Position numbers and translations under genes: made by a program
Notes under the pieces: generated by a model
What the model was told of the DNA's origin: nothing
Seen by the model: only the letters and a program-made list of their open reading frames with translations
Databases searched by the model: none
Source: an uncultured Lentisphaeria bacterium
GTDB taxonomy: Bacteria; Verrucomicrobiota; Lentisphaeria; Victivallales; UBA1829
Assembly (NCBI GenBank): GCA_905197955.1
Contig: CAJKAR010000005.1
Span: 62,001 to 126,000 of the forward strand
Length of the DNA: 64,000 bases
Direction: 5' to 3'
Part shown: positions 25,338-33,261 of the stretch, in pieces
How positions within the stretch are numbered: the first letter of the stretch is position 1
Layout: each line of letters begins with the position of its first letter

Positions 25338-25448
25338 TGATTATGTCAGAAGAAGATTTCTCTTTATCGCAACCTCCTTTTTTCCTGGTTTCAGCGAGAA
25401 CGGAAAAGGAAAAAGGATTTTTTTACTGTTTTGCTCTTGACATAATCA
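25338..25448. repeat. 11-bp inverted repeat exactly 100 bp apart, distal copy on the promoter
   Basis: TGATTATGTCA (25338-25348) and its exact reverse complement TGACATAATCA (25438-25448) are 100 bases apart. The second copy covers the -35 box of the regulator promoter. They could be operator sites for looping. The rest of the gene-free stretch 25129-25497 holds only the rpsA promoter and leader and this promoter. Confidence 0.5.
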
Positions 25449-25465
25449 GGAAAATGTCGTATAAT
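25437..25465 (+). promoter_or_regulatory. Perfect-consensus sigma-70 promoter
   Basis: TTGACA (25437-25442), 17 bases and TATAAT (25460-25465) match the consensus at all positions and drive the GntR/solute-binding-protein regulator and probably the following glycan genes. GACAT/ATGTC half sites flank the spacer. Such a strong promoter implies tight repression. Confidence 0.85.
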
Positions 25466-25497
25466 GTATCTCGGAAAAAAACAACGCGGAACGAATT

Positions 25498-26838
25498 ATG
25501 AAGGACAAGATTTCACAGGTATGCGATTATATTCTCGACAAGATCGAGAGCGGAGAGTATCCTACCGGGGAGGCGATTCCTGCCGCACGGAAGCTGACCG
25601 GAGAGGTGGATGCCTCTTTTGCAATGGTTCAGCACGCGGTCAATACTCTTTCGAGTGCGGGAATTCTGCGTTCCATCAGCCGTCAGGGAACGGTGGTGCG
25701 CGAGGACTGGGCGGAGCGTCTGATGCCGAACCATCTCTTTGTTTTCAAACCGGAGACGGAGCTGCTCTGGATACCGGGTTTTCGGAAACTTCTTGCAGAA
25801 AAACTCCCGGATTTCCGTCTCTGCCGGAAATTCAATTACGGCATGTTTGAACTGCGGACAACTCTGTATGTTCAGGAGCATCGAAATGAGTATCTGGATC
25901 TTGCGCCCTACTTCAACGAGCTTTTTCCGGATTCTTCGCTGTTTTTTGACTTTCCGTTCCGGTATTTCAGGAATCCGGATGGGAGCATGTTTGCTGTGCC
26001 CTTTATTTTTTCTCCTCGCGTGATGTTCTACAATCGGAGCGTGCTGAAAAAAGCCGGCTGTCCGGAGCCGCGGTCCGACTGGCAGTGGACCGATTTTCTC
26101 GCGGCTCTGCATCAGTTGAAGCAGGGAATGCCGCCGGGGCGGATCATGAACTTCAATACTGGACCGTTTTTCTGGATCAATTTTGTGCTCCGGTGCGGAG
26201 GCGTTCTGCTGGAACGGAATCCGGAAAATCCGGTGCAGATCGACAGTCCGGAAACGATCGCCGGAATCCGTGCGGTCCGCGAACTGTATAATGTTCTGGA
26301 AAAAGAGGAACTGTATATTCCGTATTTGGATTCCTTTGTTTCCGGAAAGACTGCTTTTCTGATGTCGGAACGGGAGACGCTCTGTTATCTGAAACACCGC
26401 AAGTTCGATGACTGGGGGGTTGCGCCGCTGCCCTTTATGCCGGGCGGAAAAAATGTCATGGCGCAGGCTACCGACCTGATCTGCGTCCGGAAGGAGTGCG
26501 TCGATTCGGAAATGATCCTCCGCTTCCTTTCCTTCATGCTTTCGGAAGAGGTGCAGGATTTCATTGCCGAAGAGAAGTATGGTATTCCGATTCTCAGATC
26601 CTCCGCTCGGAAGACGATTGATCTGACCGACAGCCGCGATCTGCTGTTCCTGACCGAAATGAACAACATGTCCGGCGAATACAATCTGGATTCTCCGGAA
26701 CTGATGGGGCTGATCCAGAGCGGAATCCGCCAGATTATTCTGGAACAGGAAAAGCCGCTGGAAAAATCGCTGGAACGTCTCGCGGACGCGGTCCGCATTT
26801 TCCTTGAAATCAAAAACGCTGAACCAAGAACGGCATAG
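25498..26838 (+). CDS. Regulator fusing a GntR-type winged helix to an ABC-type solute-binding-protein domain
   Basis: Residues 1-70 form a GntR-like winged helix (QVCDYILDKIESGEYPTGEAIPAARKLTGEV, then NTLSSAGILRSISRQGTVV, the wing). Residues 75-446 resemble family 1 extracellular sugar-binding proteins: DLAPYFNELFP, AVPFIFSPRVMFYNRSVLKKAG (the 'vP.......l.YN...f..aG' motif), WTDFLAALHQLK, FVSGKTAFLMS and APLPFMPGGKNV. There is no signal peptide, so the binding-protein domain is an intracellular sensor, not a transport protein. It should bind an oligosaccharide or monosaccharide and control the downstream pseudopilin, beta-helix protein and CE12 esterase. Both domains are recognisable; the ligand is unknown. 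The leader is about 26 bases. Confidence 0.75.
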   Translation: MKDKISQVCDYILDKIESGEYPTGEAIPAARKLTGEVDASFAMVQHAVNTLSSAGILRSISRQGTVVREDWAERLMPNHLFVFKPETELLWIPGFRKLLAEKLPDFRLCRKFNYGMFELRTTLYVQEHRNEYLDLAPYFNELFPDSSLFFDFPFRYFRNPDGSMFAVPFIFSPRVMFYNRSVLKKAGCPEPRSDWQWTDFLAALHQLKQGMPPGRIMNFNTGPFFWINFVLRCGGVLLERNPENPVQIDSPETIAGIRAVRELYNVLEKEELYIPYLDSFVSGKTAFLMSERETLCYLKHRKFDDWGVAPLPFMPGGKNVMAQATDLICVRKECVDSEMILRFLSFMLSEEVQDFIAEEKYGIPILRSSARKTIDLTDSRDLLFLTEMNNMSGEYNLDSPELMGLIQSGIRQIILEQEKPLEKSLERLADAVRIFLEIKNAEPRTA

Positions 26839-26883
26839 GAGAGAATAAATGCTGAACCAAGAACGGCATAGGAGAGAATAAAT
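26818..26883 (+). repeat. Exact 33-bp tandem duplication over the regulator stop and pseudopilin start
   Basis: A 33-base unit beginning GCTGAACCAAGAACGGCATA occurs twice without mismatch (26818-26850 and 26851-26883). It contains the regulator's stop codon, an AGGAGAG ribosome binding site and the first bases of a start codon, so these signals are doubled before the pseudopilin gene. Confidence 0.9.
26849..26881 (+). CDS. 10-codon leader ORF created by the tandem duplication
   Basis: The first repeat's ribosome binding site (AGGAGAG) is followed by ATG at 26849, which now reads MLNQERHRRE and stops at TAA directly before the pseudopilin ATG at 26882. It has everything needed for translation but is probably a by-product of the duplication. 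Any effect would be on translational coupling. Confidence 0.4.
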   Translation: MLNQERHRRE

Positions 26884-27649
26884 GAGGAAAAAATTTACAT
26901 TGATAGAACTTCTCGTTGTGATCGCAGTGATTGCAATTCTGGCAGGACTTCTGCTGCCGGCTCTGAACAAGGCAAGGGAAAAGGCGAATGCCATTGCCTG
27001 CACCGGGAACTTGAAGCAGCTGGCGTATGCGGCAAACATGTACGGGGAGGACAACAACAGCATGCGAAACAACGGGCCTGATGCCGTTGCACCGATGTCC
27101 CGCTTTGTTTTCGGTCCGATCGAGAAGGAGAATGCCAATCAGACCTATGTTCCTTATTTTAAAGGAAGATATGTGACATACCGCTACAAACCTGATCTGC
27201 CGATGGATAAAGTTGCTCTCTGTCCTTCCGGCAGACGTGACGGCGATCAGGAATTCGGAACGTATGACTCGGGCGCTCCGAACAACAGTTATGTCACCAA
27301 TGAATGCATTACCAGCCATCTGTATGAGGGCGATGGCATCACCATTTCCGCTCAGGAGAAAGGTCGTTACTCGAAAGCGTATTACCAGGTCTCTCATCCT
27401 TCCAAACGGTTTCTGATGGGAGATGTTTCCGTGGTCGATTTTGAGACCGGTGTTTCCGCCAATATCCGGACCCGCACCAACAGCGGACACTATTTCGCCC
27501 GCCGGCACAATCTGGGCAGTAATCTTGCATTTCTGGATCTCCATGTGGAATGGCGTTCCAATGCCAATATTGTCAATGTCATAAAGAACTCCTCCTCGCT
27601 TGCTCAGGATGCGGAGTTCTTCTGGCATGATGTCACCCAGTGGCCCTGA
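26882..27649 (+). CDS. Pseudopilin-type protein in the CE12/beta-helix cluster
   Basis: The 255-residue product starts [20 protein letters not shown], followed by [20 protein letters not shown]. Lys precedes the predicted cleavage Phe. The C-terminal motif [15 protein letters not shown] has the spacing of H-x9-DG but with DL in place of DG. The family's central CPSG element ([10 protein letters not shown]) is present. AGGAGAG lies 7 bases before the ATG, in the second copy of the 33-bp duplication. It follows the regulator and precedes a secreted beta-helix protein by 22 bases, so it is co-transcribed with glycan genes like the other pseudopilins here. Specific function is unknown. Confidence 0.88.
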   Translation: MRKKFTLIELLVVIAVIAILAGLLLPALNKAREKANAIACTGNLKQLAYAANMYGEDNNSMRNNGPDAVAPMSRFVFGPIEKENANQTYVPYFKGRYVTYRYKPDLPMDKVALCPSGRRDGDQEFGTYDSGAPNNSYVTNECITSHLYEGDGITISAQEKGRYSKAYYQVSHPSKRFLMGDVSVVDFETGVSANIRTRTNSGHYFARRHNLGSNLAFLDLHVEWRSNANIVNVIKNSSSLAQDAEFFWHDVTQWP

Positions 27650-27671
27650 TGCGAAAGAGGAGGTTTTCAGG

Positions 27672-30359
27672 ATGAAATACGGATGGTTGTTTGCAGCGCT
27701 TCTGCTGAATTGTGTTTTGAACGGCCTTGGCATGGAACTTCTTCCCTCGGAAGAGTGGCGCAATGCGAACCGGAAGGAAACGGAGGTGCGTTCGAGTGCC
27801 GCTTCGGAAGTCGAGATCCGGATCGTGGGAACGATGCGGAACCACGGGGCTTATCTGCTTCAGAAGAAGCTCCCGAAGAATAGCGCTTATTGTTTTTCCG
27901 CGGATGTTTCCGCTGCCAGACCGGGGATCGCTTATCTTTCCGTGAAGCTCTTCAAGGGGGGAAAGGAAAGCGCCAGACTGACTTCTCCGCTGAATCAGGT
28001 GCCGGATGGGAGGATGCAGATCGAATTTGAAACCGGAGATGCGGATGCTGTCCAGTTCCTGCTCCGGACTGTCCTGCTTCAGGAGAATATCGGAGAAAAG
28101 GTGCGTTTCCGGAACATTCGTCTGGAGGAGAAAAAACGTCTGGAACTTGTTCCCGGCTATGAGAACTGCAGTGTGTATTTGAATCGCTGCGGAGCGGATT
28201 CTTCCGGAAATTTCGAAGGGAAGGTTTTCTATCGGGAGGCCGGCAGCAGTCTCTGGCTTTCCGCGCTGGACCTGGTGTATGTTCCGCAGGAGAAAGCCGC
28301 CCGTTCCAGCGTTGTCCGGCTCCGGGAAAACTGCGCCTATGAACTGAAACTCGAACTGAACGACAACGGAAGAAAAGAGACTCTGCAATCCGCCTTTACC
28401 ACGAAAAATTCAAAAGTTCCGATCGCAAGGACCATTGTTCTGAATCATGAAAATTTCAAAGGTCATCTGGTGATCCGTTCCGGTGGACGTCCGGACGGTT
28501 ATGTCCGGTACACGGCGGAAAAAGGATTCGTCCTGAAAGGGGCGCCGGGGGAAAATGAGGTTGTCCGCCTGGACAATGTCCGGTATGTTGTTCTGGAAGG
28601 TTTGACGATTCAGGGGGAGTCCACCCGGAACGGCATATTCGTTTCGGGCGGTTCCGATCTGCAGATCCTGAACTGCGATATTTCCGGGTATTCCCTCGTT
28701 GGGACGCATCGCCCGGAACTGGACGGAAAGTATTATGATGAACAGCGGAAGGCTCTGAACTATCACAGCGGAATCTATCTGAAGAATACGAAAGACGTTC
28801 TGGTGGAACGCTGTTATATTCATGATCCGGCGGCTTCGACGAATCCCTGGTTCTACTCCCATCCGGCGGGGCCGAATGCGGTTATGGTGGACAAGGTCGC
28901 GGGACTTGTACTCCGGTACAACGATTTTGTCGGAAATAATCTCACCCGCTGGAACGATGCCGTCGAAGGCGGAGCGAACGGTTTCCCCGATGGCGGCCCC
29001 CGCCGGGATGCCGAGATACGGGGCAATTATTTTGCTCTTTCCAACGACGACGGAATCGAACTCGACGGCGGACAGATGAACACTCGACTGTATGACAATA
29101 AATTCGAAGCCACATTTTGCGGAGTCAGCACGGCTCCCTGTCTGCTTGGTCCCTCCTATCTGTTCAACAATCTTTTTGTGAATCCGGGCGATCAGTTCGG
29201 ACAGATCAATGCCGCCTTCAAAAACAATCATTCCGTTCGCGGCTATGGTCGCGTTTACGGAATCGGGAACACCGCCGCGGGGGATTTCTGCGGGATCACT
29301 CCTTTCAACGGGTCGGACCGGCAGAGTTTGAAGGCTGTTTTCTGCAACAATCTTTTTGCCGTGGGCAGAGAGATCGTTTCAAAGGATGCTTTCCGGGACC
29401 GGCTCTTCTTTGAGCGGAATCTTTTTTGGAGTTCTCTGCCCGGAGCATCGGAACGAATGGAACAGCTCCTTGCAAAGACGGGCAAAGAGGCGGCGGTTGG
29501 CAATCTGTTTCGGAAGCCGTTGTTTTTGAATCGGGAAAACGGGAATTTTCTGCTTCGGGAATCCTCTCCCGGCAGAGGGGGCGCCGCGCTTCTGCCGAAT
29601 TTTCAGACGGTGGAAAAAGCGGATATCGGCATTTCCCGTGCGTTTCCACTGCCGTACCGTCCGCTCGGATTTTACACGGATCGGAGCGAGCTGCATTTTG
29701 AGCGGAACAATCTCTCCGGAAAGGTTGTTCTGTCTGCCGATTCGACGTTCCGGGGACGATTCCGGATCCGAAAGAATTTCTCTTCGGATTTTCTGTCCGT
29801 CACCCCGGCGGAAGGAACGCTGGCGCCGGGAGAGAAGATCGTTCTGACGGTTTCCATTCACCCGGAAAAGCTCCGAATTGCCGGAAATCACAAGGCGGTC
29901 TTTCTGGTCCGGAGTGAATCGGGGCTTTCCCGTCCGGTATTTGTCACGTTCGACAATTCGAGGGATGCTGTTCTGGCCAAGTCCGTTCGGAAGAATCTTA
30001 TCTATGCCGATCGCATTTCTGAACAGAAAAATGGGGAGTGCACGATTGAATTCCAGCTTCCCGTGGATGGAAGATATTATCTTTTCCTGTTCGTGAAGGA
30101 GCCTCCCTATGCCGTGAATGTGAGTCTGGATGGCGTGAATTTCCGGAAAGGGGTTCTGTATGGGCGCCGCCGCTCCGGATGGCACTGGCTTGCCCTTCTG
30201 CCGGAGAATACGCACGGAGCCAACCGGCCTTTCGAATGGAAAAAAGGTGAGAAAGTCCGTCTGCATCTCAAACAAAGATGGAACTATCGCTATCAGGTCC
30301 GGAACGCTGTCCTTGCCGTATCCCCGGAGCAGATGCTGTATGCTCCGGAAGTGGAATGA
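27672..30359 (+). CDS. Secreted right-handed beta-helix protein, probable polysaccharide-active enzyme
   Basis: The start at 27672 opens a signal peptide (MKYGWLFAALLLNCVLNG) with GAGGAGG upstream. The 895-residue protein has a beta-sandwich-like N-terminus (20-250), then a parallel beta-helix of about 330 residues with short repeated rungs (RYVVLEGLTIQG, DLQILNCDISG, DVLVERCYIHD, GLVLRYNDFVGNN, AEIRGNYFALSNDDGIELDGG, TRLYDNKFEATFCGVS). C-terminal beta domains follow. NDDGIELDGG is the 'DdgiDldg' type of rung seen in pectin- and polysaccharide-active beta-helix enzymes. Together with the CE12 esterase after it, a pectin or rhamnogalacturonan-type substrate is plausible. The precise family and catalytic residues were not identified. 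Confidence 0.65.
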   Translation: MKYGWLFAALLLNCVLNGLGMELLPSEEWRNANRKETEVRSSAASEVEIRIVGTMRNHGAYLLQKKLPKNSAYCFSADVSAARPGIAYLSVKLFKGGKESARLTSPLNQVPDGRMQIEFETGDADAVQFLLRTVLLQENIGEKVRFRNIRLEEKKRLELVPGYENCSVYLNRCGADSSGNFEGKVFYREAGSSLWLSALDLVYVPQEKAARSSVVRLRENCAYELKLELNDNGRKETLQSAFTTKNSKVPIARTIVLNHENFKGHLVIRSGGRPDGYVRYTAEKGFVLKGAPGENEVVRLDNVRYVVLEGLTIQGESTRNGIFVSGGSDLQILNCDISGYSLVGTHRPELDGKYYDEQRKALNYHSGIYLKNTKDVLVERCYIHDPAASTNPWFYSHPAGPNAVMVDKVAGLVLRYNDFVGNNLTRWNDAVEGGANGFPDGGPRRDAEIRGNYFALSNDDGIELDGGQMNTRLYDNKFEATFCGVSTAPCLLGPSYLFNNLFVNPGDQFGQINAAFKNNHSVRGYGRVYGIGNTAAGDFCGITPFNGSDRQSLKAVFCNNLFAVGREIVSKDAFRDRLFFERNLFWSSLPGASERMEQLLAKTGKEAAVGNLFRKPLFLNRENGNFLLRESSPGRGGAALLPNFQTVEKADIGISRAFPLPYRPLGFYTDRSELHFERNNLSGKVVLSADSTFRGRFRIRKNFSSDFLSVTPAEGTLAPGEKIVLTVSIHPEKLRIAGNHKAVFLVRSESGLSRPVFVTFDNSRDAVLAKSVRKNLIYADRISEQKNGECTIEFQLPVDGRYYLFLFVKEPPYAVNVSLDGVNFRKGVLYGRRRSGWHWLALLPENTHGANRPFEWKKGEKVRLHLKQRWNYRYQVRNAVLAVSPEQMLYAPEVE

Positions 30360-30399
30360 GAGATTTGAGGTTCTGCGGAATATTTTTTCCCGCATTCTC

Positions 30400-30427
30400 T
30401 TGAAAGTGCCAACGATGGCAATATATT
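30400..30427 (+). promoter_or_regulatory. Promoter of the CE12 esterase with a palindrome in the spacer
   Basis: TTGAAA (30400-30405), 16 bases and TATATT (30422-30427). The spacer contains TGCCA-ACGA-TGGCA (30407-30420), a 5+5 palindrome well placed for a repressor, so the esterase may be controlled separately from the genes upstream. Confidence 0.6.
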
Positions 30428-30471
30428 GTTAAAGTTCATTCAATCAAACTAATCAACGAAAGGATTGCAAG

Positions 30472-31203
30472 ATGAAAACAGTGCTCGGAATGCTGTTGAC
30501 CGCGGGAATTGCCGTATGCTGCTCTGCGCAGACAACTATTTTTGTTGCGGGGGATTCCACTGCGGCAAACTATTCGAAGGCGCGTGCTCCCATGACCGGA
30601 TGGGCACAGGTTCTGAACCATTATACGGAGAAGGGGGTTCGTGTGGAGAATCGTGCGGCGGGCGGACGCAGTACCAAGAGTTTCCGCGATGAAAAGCGCT
30701 GGGATCGGATTCTGAACGATCTCAAGCAGGGAGACTACGTGATGATTCAGTTCGGGCACAACGATCAGAAAAAAGACAAGCCCGCAGTGTATGCGGCGGC
30801 GGAGACGGATTATCGGAACAATCTGAAACGGTTCATCGCCGAAGTCCGTGCGAAAAAAGCCAATCCTGTTCTCCTGACTTCGGTTGCCAGAAGAATTTTC
30901 AACAAGCAGGGAAAGCTCTGGCAGTCCCTCGGCAAATATCCGCAGGTGACGCGGGAGGTCGCCAAAGAGACTGGAACCCCTCTTATTGACGCCAACAAAC
31001 TGACCATGGACTGGCTGACCAAAGCTGGCCCCGATGCTTCCATAGCCTTTTTCACGCATGTGAAACCCGGTGAATTTTCCGGTTATCCGAAGGGCTCGAA
31101 GGACAACACGCATTTCCGTGACAAGGGAGCCGAGGCCGTTGCAAAAATGATTGTCGAGGACGCCAAACGCCAGAAACTGGAGATCAGCAAGTGTTTCAAA
31201 TAA
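30472..31203 (+). CDS. Rhamnogalacturonan acetylesterase-like SGNH hydrolase (CE12)
   Basis: The 243-residue product begins with a signal peptide (MKTVLGMLLTAGIAVCCSA). SGNH blocks are complete: FVAGDSTAANY (Ser nucleophile), NRAAGGRSTKSF (Gly), IQFGHNDQKK (Asn) and KDNTHFRDKGA (Asp/His). The extended GDSTaa and GHND-Q-KK forms are typical of CE12 rhamnogalacturonan acetylesterases, which remove acetyl groups from pectic rhamnogalacturonan outside the cytoplasm. AAAGGA lies 9 bases before the ATG. A Cys pair at the end of the signal (VCCSAQ) could make it a lipoprotein. It has its own promoter and a strong terminator, so it may form a single-gene unit in the cluster. Confidence 0.85.
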   Translation: MKTVLGMLLTAGIAVCCSAQTTIFVAGDSTAANYSKARAPMTGWAQVLNHYTEKGVRVENRAAGGRSTKSFRDEKRWDRILNDLKQGDYVMIQFGHNDQKKDKPAVYAAAETDYRNNLKRFIAEVRAKKANPVLLTSVARRIFNKQGKLWQSLGKYPQVTREVAKETGTPLIDANKLTMDWLTKAGPDASIAFFTHVKPGEFSGYPKGSKDNTHFRDKGAEAVAKMIVEDAKRQKLEISKCFK

Positions 31204-31254
31204 GTTCTGATTCCCGGTTCTGAAGAGGATTTCCGCATCTGAATATTTGACACT

Positions 31255-31295
31255 CCGGCACGAAAATAACACGTTCGTGCCGGTTTTTCTTTTTT
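31255..31295 (+). terminator. Strong intrinsic terminator after the CE12 gene
   Basis: CCGGCACGAA (31255-31264) pairs with TTCGTGCCGG (31274-31283), followed by TTTTTCTTTTTT (31284-31295). Confidence 0.9.
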
Positions 31296-31317
31296 CCGGG
31301 AGATAGACTCCCTGAAT

Positions 31318-32070
31318 TCAGGGCAGATTCAGAAAACGGCGGTCAAGAAGATATCCCGGCCGGAGATCCGCAAGGGAATGGCGCATGTTCTGGAGAAGAT
31401 CGGGAATTTCCTGTTCCATTTCCCGGAGTTTGCGTTTAAAATAGGCGCGGTCGCCGTGTTCCTCAAGCTGTTTTTTGTAGATGCATTCGCCCCGCGGAAG
31501 GATTCCGAGTTCATTCGCAGCCTCTGCTGCAAGTTTTTCCTCGACGTAGGCGAGGGGGCGGATCACACGGATGGAACCATCTTCCGAAGGAACATTCGGC
31601 CCCATGGTGGTGAGTCCTCCGCCGCGGCAGCAGCTGATCAGAAAAGAGACAGCAATGTCATCCAGATGTTGTCCGAGAGCAAGTTTCCCGCACCCCAGTT
31701 CCCTGGCGAGCCCGTAGAGTTTTCCCCGGCGCAGACGGGAACAGACAACACATGGTTTATGAGTTGTTCCTGTCCGTTCAATGACCTCCCGGACCTGAAG
31801 TCGGATGATATGATGTTCTATTTTCAAGGTGCGGCAGACTTCGGCGGTTCCTTCGGCGTCGAACCCCTCGAATCCGGGATCGAAGGTTGCCGCCGTCAGT
31901 TGAAAACGAATCGGCGCTTTTACCTGAAAATAGTGCAGAAGATGCAGGAGGAGCATGCTGTCCTTTCCTCCGGAGACCCCGATGAGGATCCGGTCATCTT
32001 CCCGGATCATGCGGTAATCCGCAATGGCGGCACCGGCAAGCCGGCAGATTTTTTGAAAATTTTTAGTCAT
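31318..32070 (-). CDS. ttcA: TtcA/TilS-family PP-loop ATPase, likely tRNA 2-thiocytidine synthase
   Basis: The 250-residue protein has the PP-loop ILIGVSGGKDSMLLLHLL (about 28-45), then CVVCSRLRRGKLYGLARELG, the CxxC and following helix typical of TtcA. A third Cys (RGECIYKK, about 195) fits the third iron-sulfur ligand. GQHLDDIAVSFLISCCRGG is the TtcA 'GhH.dD..eT.l.n' region. TtcA proteins add sulfur to C32 of tRNA using an [4Fe-4S] cluster. Length and motifs fit. Paralogous functions in this superfamily cannot be ruled out. It stands alone on the minus strand. Confidence 0.78.
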   Translation of the reverse strand: MTKNFQKICRLAGAAIADYRMIREDDRILIGVSGGKDSMLLLHLLHYFQVKAPIRFQLTAATFDPGFEGFDAEGTAEVCRTLKIEHHIIRLQVREVIERTGTTHKPCVVCSRLRRGKLYGLARELGCGKLALGQHLDDIAVSFLISCCRGGGLTTMGPNVPSEDGSIRVIRPLAYVEEKLAAEAANELGILPRGECIYKKQLEEHGDRAYFKRKLREMEQEIPDLLQNMRHSLADLRPGYLLDRRFLNLP

Positions 32071-32193
32071 GCAGCGATCCTGCTTCCGAAGGTTGTTCCG
32101 GCATCTGCCTGGAAAATTTCCTGAAAAATGCGGAAAAAATACAGCGGAAAGAGAGGTTTTTCAAAGAAGGTTTGCCTGAAATACAAAAAAAAT

Positions 32194-32222
32194 TTGCGTT
32201 TATCGAAAAGAACGGGTATATT
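32194..32222 (+). promoter_or_regulatory. Promoter of aroQ, placing the start site at the ATG
   Basis: TTGCGT (32194-32199), 17 bases and TATATT (32217-32222) end 7 bases before the ATG at 32230, predicting a leaderless mRNA. No Shine-Dalgarno is visible. Confidence 0.6.
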
Positions 32223-32229
32223 ATTTGTT

Positions 32230-32685
32230 ATGAAACTATTAGTGATCAACGGTCCGAATCTTCATCTGCTCGGTCGCCGCAAGACCGAAGTGTATGGTAC
32301 CCGCACATTGGCGGAGATAGAGTCGCGTCTTCGTGAGGTGGCGGAAGAACTGAAGGTGGAGGTTGAATTTTTTCAGAGCAACAGCGAGGGCGCGCTGGTC
32401 GACAGAATCGGCGAGACTCTTTTCAACGGAACCGATGGAATTGTAATCAACCCGGCGGCGTACACGCACACCAGTGTCGCTGTCCGCGATGCGCTGGAAG
32501 CGGTGAAGCTTCCGGCGATCGAAGTTCATATAAGCAATATTCACACGCGGGAGGAGTTCAGGAACCACTCCATTACGGCTCCTGTCTGCGTGGGACAAGT
32601 CGTGGGGCTTGGTGCGGACGGATACGAATGGGCGTTCCGCGCACTGGTCCGCCGAATCGGATGCAACAAAGAGAATCCGCGCTGA
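32230..32685 (+). CDS. aroQ: Type II 3-dehydroquinate dehydratase
   Basis: AroQ dehydrates 3-dehydroquinate to 3-dehydroshikimate in the shikimate pathway. The 151-residue product starts [23 protein letters not shown], the signature N-terminus with the lid Arg and Tyr. [31 protein letters not shown] and [18 protein letters not shown] (catalytic His and substrate-binding residues) follow. Length is normal for dodecameric type II enzymes. The start at 32230 is chosen because all family sequences begin here; it lies at the predicted transcription start. It precedes accB by 64 bases, so accBC may be co-transcribed, as in several other bacteria. Confidence 0.95.
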   Translation: MKLLVINGPNLHLLGRRKTEVYGTRTLAEIESRLREVAEELKVEVEFFQSNSEGALVDRIGETLFNGTDGIVINPAAYTHTSVAVRDALEAVKLPAIEVHISNIHTREEFRNHSITAPVCVGQVVGLGADGYEWAFRALVRRIGCNKENPR

Positions 32686-32749
32686 GCGTGCCGCCGGAGA
32701 AAAGGCGAGCCCCATGCGGAAGAATTCGAAAGCGAGAGGCTGAAAAAAG

Positions 32750-33226
32750 ATGAAAATCGAAGAAATCAAAACCATTGTGAAGCTGATGTCGGAGAATGAT
32801 CTGACCGAGTTCAAGATCGAAGCGGAAGACATGCACCTCTGCATCAAGCGTAGCGGTCAGAATGCCAATCCGATCATTGCGCAGACCCTTTCTCCTGTTG
32901 TTGCGGCACCTGCGGCAGTATCTGCGGCACCCGCCCCTGTGGCTCCTGTTTCGGCACCTGCACCTGCGGCTCCTGCGGAACCGGCAAAACCGGGACAGAC
33001 GATTGATTCCCCGATTGTCGGAACCTTCTATCGCTCTTCCGCGCCCGGCATGGAGGCGTTTGTCAAACCCGGAATGAAGGTGGAACCCGATACGACGGTC
33101 TGTATCATCGAGGCCATGAAGGTCATGAATGAAATCAAGGCGGAGAAGTCCGGCGTCATCAAAGAGGTCCTTGTGGAAAACGGACAGCCGGTCGAGTTCG
33201 GACAGCCTCTGTTTACTCTTGAATAA
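32750..33226 (+). CDS. accB: Biotin carboxyl carrier protein of acetyl-CoA carboxylase
   Basis: The 158-residue product has an N-terminal dimerisation helix ([18 protein letters not shown]), an Ala/Pro-rich linker (about 45-85) and a C-terminal biotinyl domain ([17 protein letters not shown] ... [16 protein letters not shown]), where the Lys of EAMKVM carries biotin. It supplies carboxybiotin for malonyl-CoA formation in fatty acid synthesis. GAGG lies upstream of the ATG. accC follows after 35 bases. Confidence 0.96.
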   Translation: MKIEEIKTIVKLMSENDLTEFKIEAEDMHLCIKRSGQNANPIIAQTLSPVVAAPAAVSAAPAPVAPVSAPAPAAPAEPAKPGQTIDSPIVGTFYRSSAPGMEAFVKPGMKVEPDTTVCIIEAMKVMNEIKAEKSGVIKEVLVENGQPVEFGQPLFTLE

Positions 33227-33261
33227 TCCCGATACCGTCTTCTCTAAACCGGAGTTTTTTT

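Noticed and set aside
25337..25501. 53-codon ORF upstream of the GntR/solute-binding regulator, starting ATGATTATGTCAGAAG
   Set aside because: It has no ribosome binding site and the perfect-consensus promoter lies inside it; its similarity to a gene is best explained by the operator-like sequence.
26810..27138. Tandem repeat considered as a CRISPR-like or attachment site
   Set aside because: Only two adjacent copies without spacer and with no cas, integrase or transposase gene nearby; it is a simple tandem duplication.
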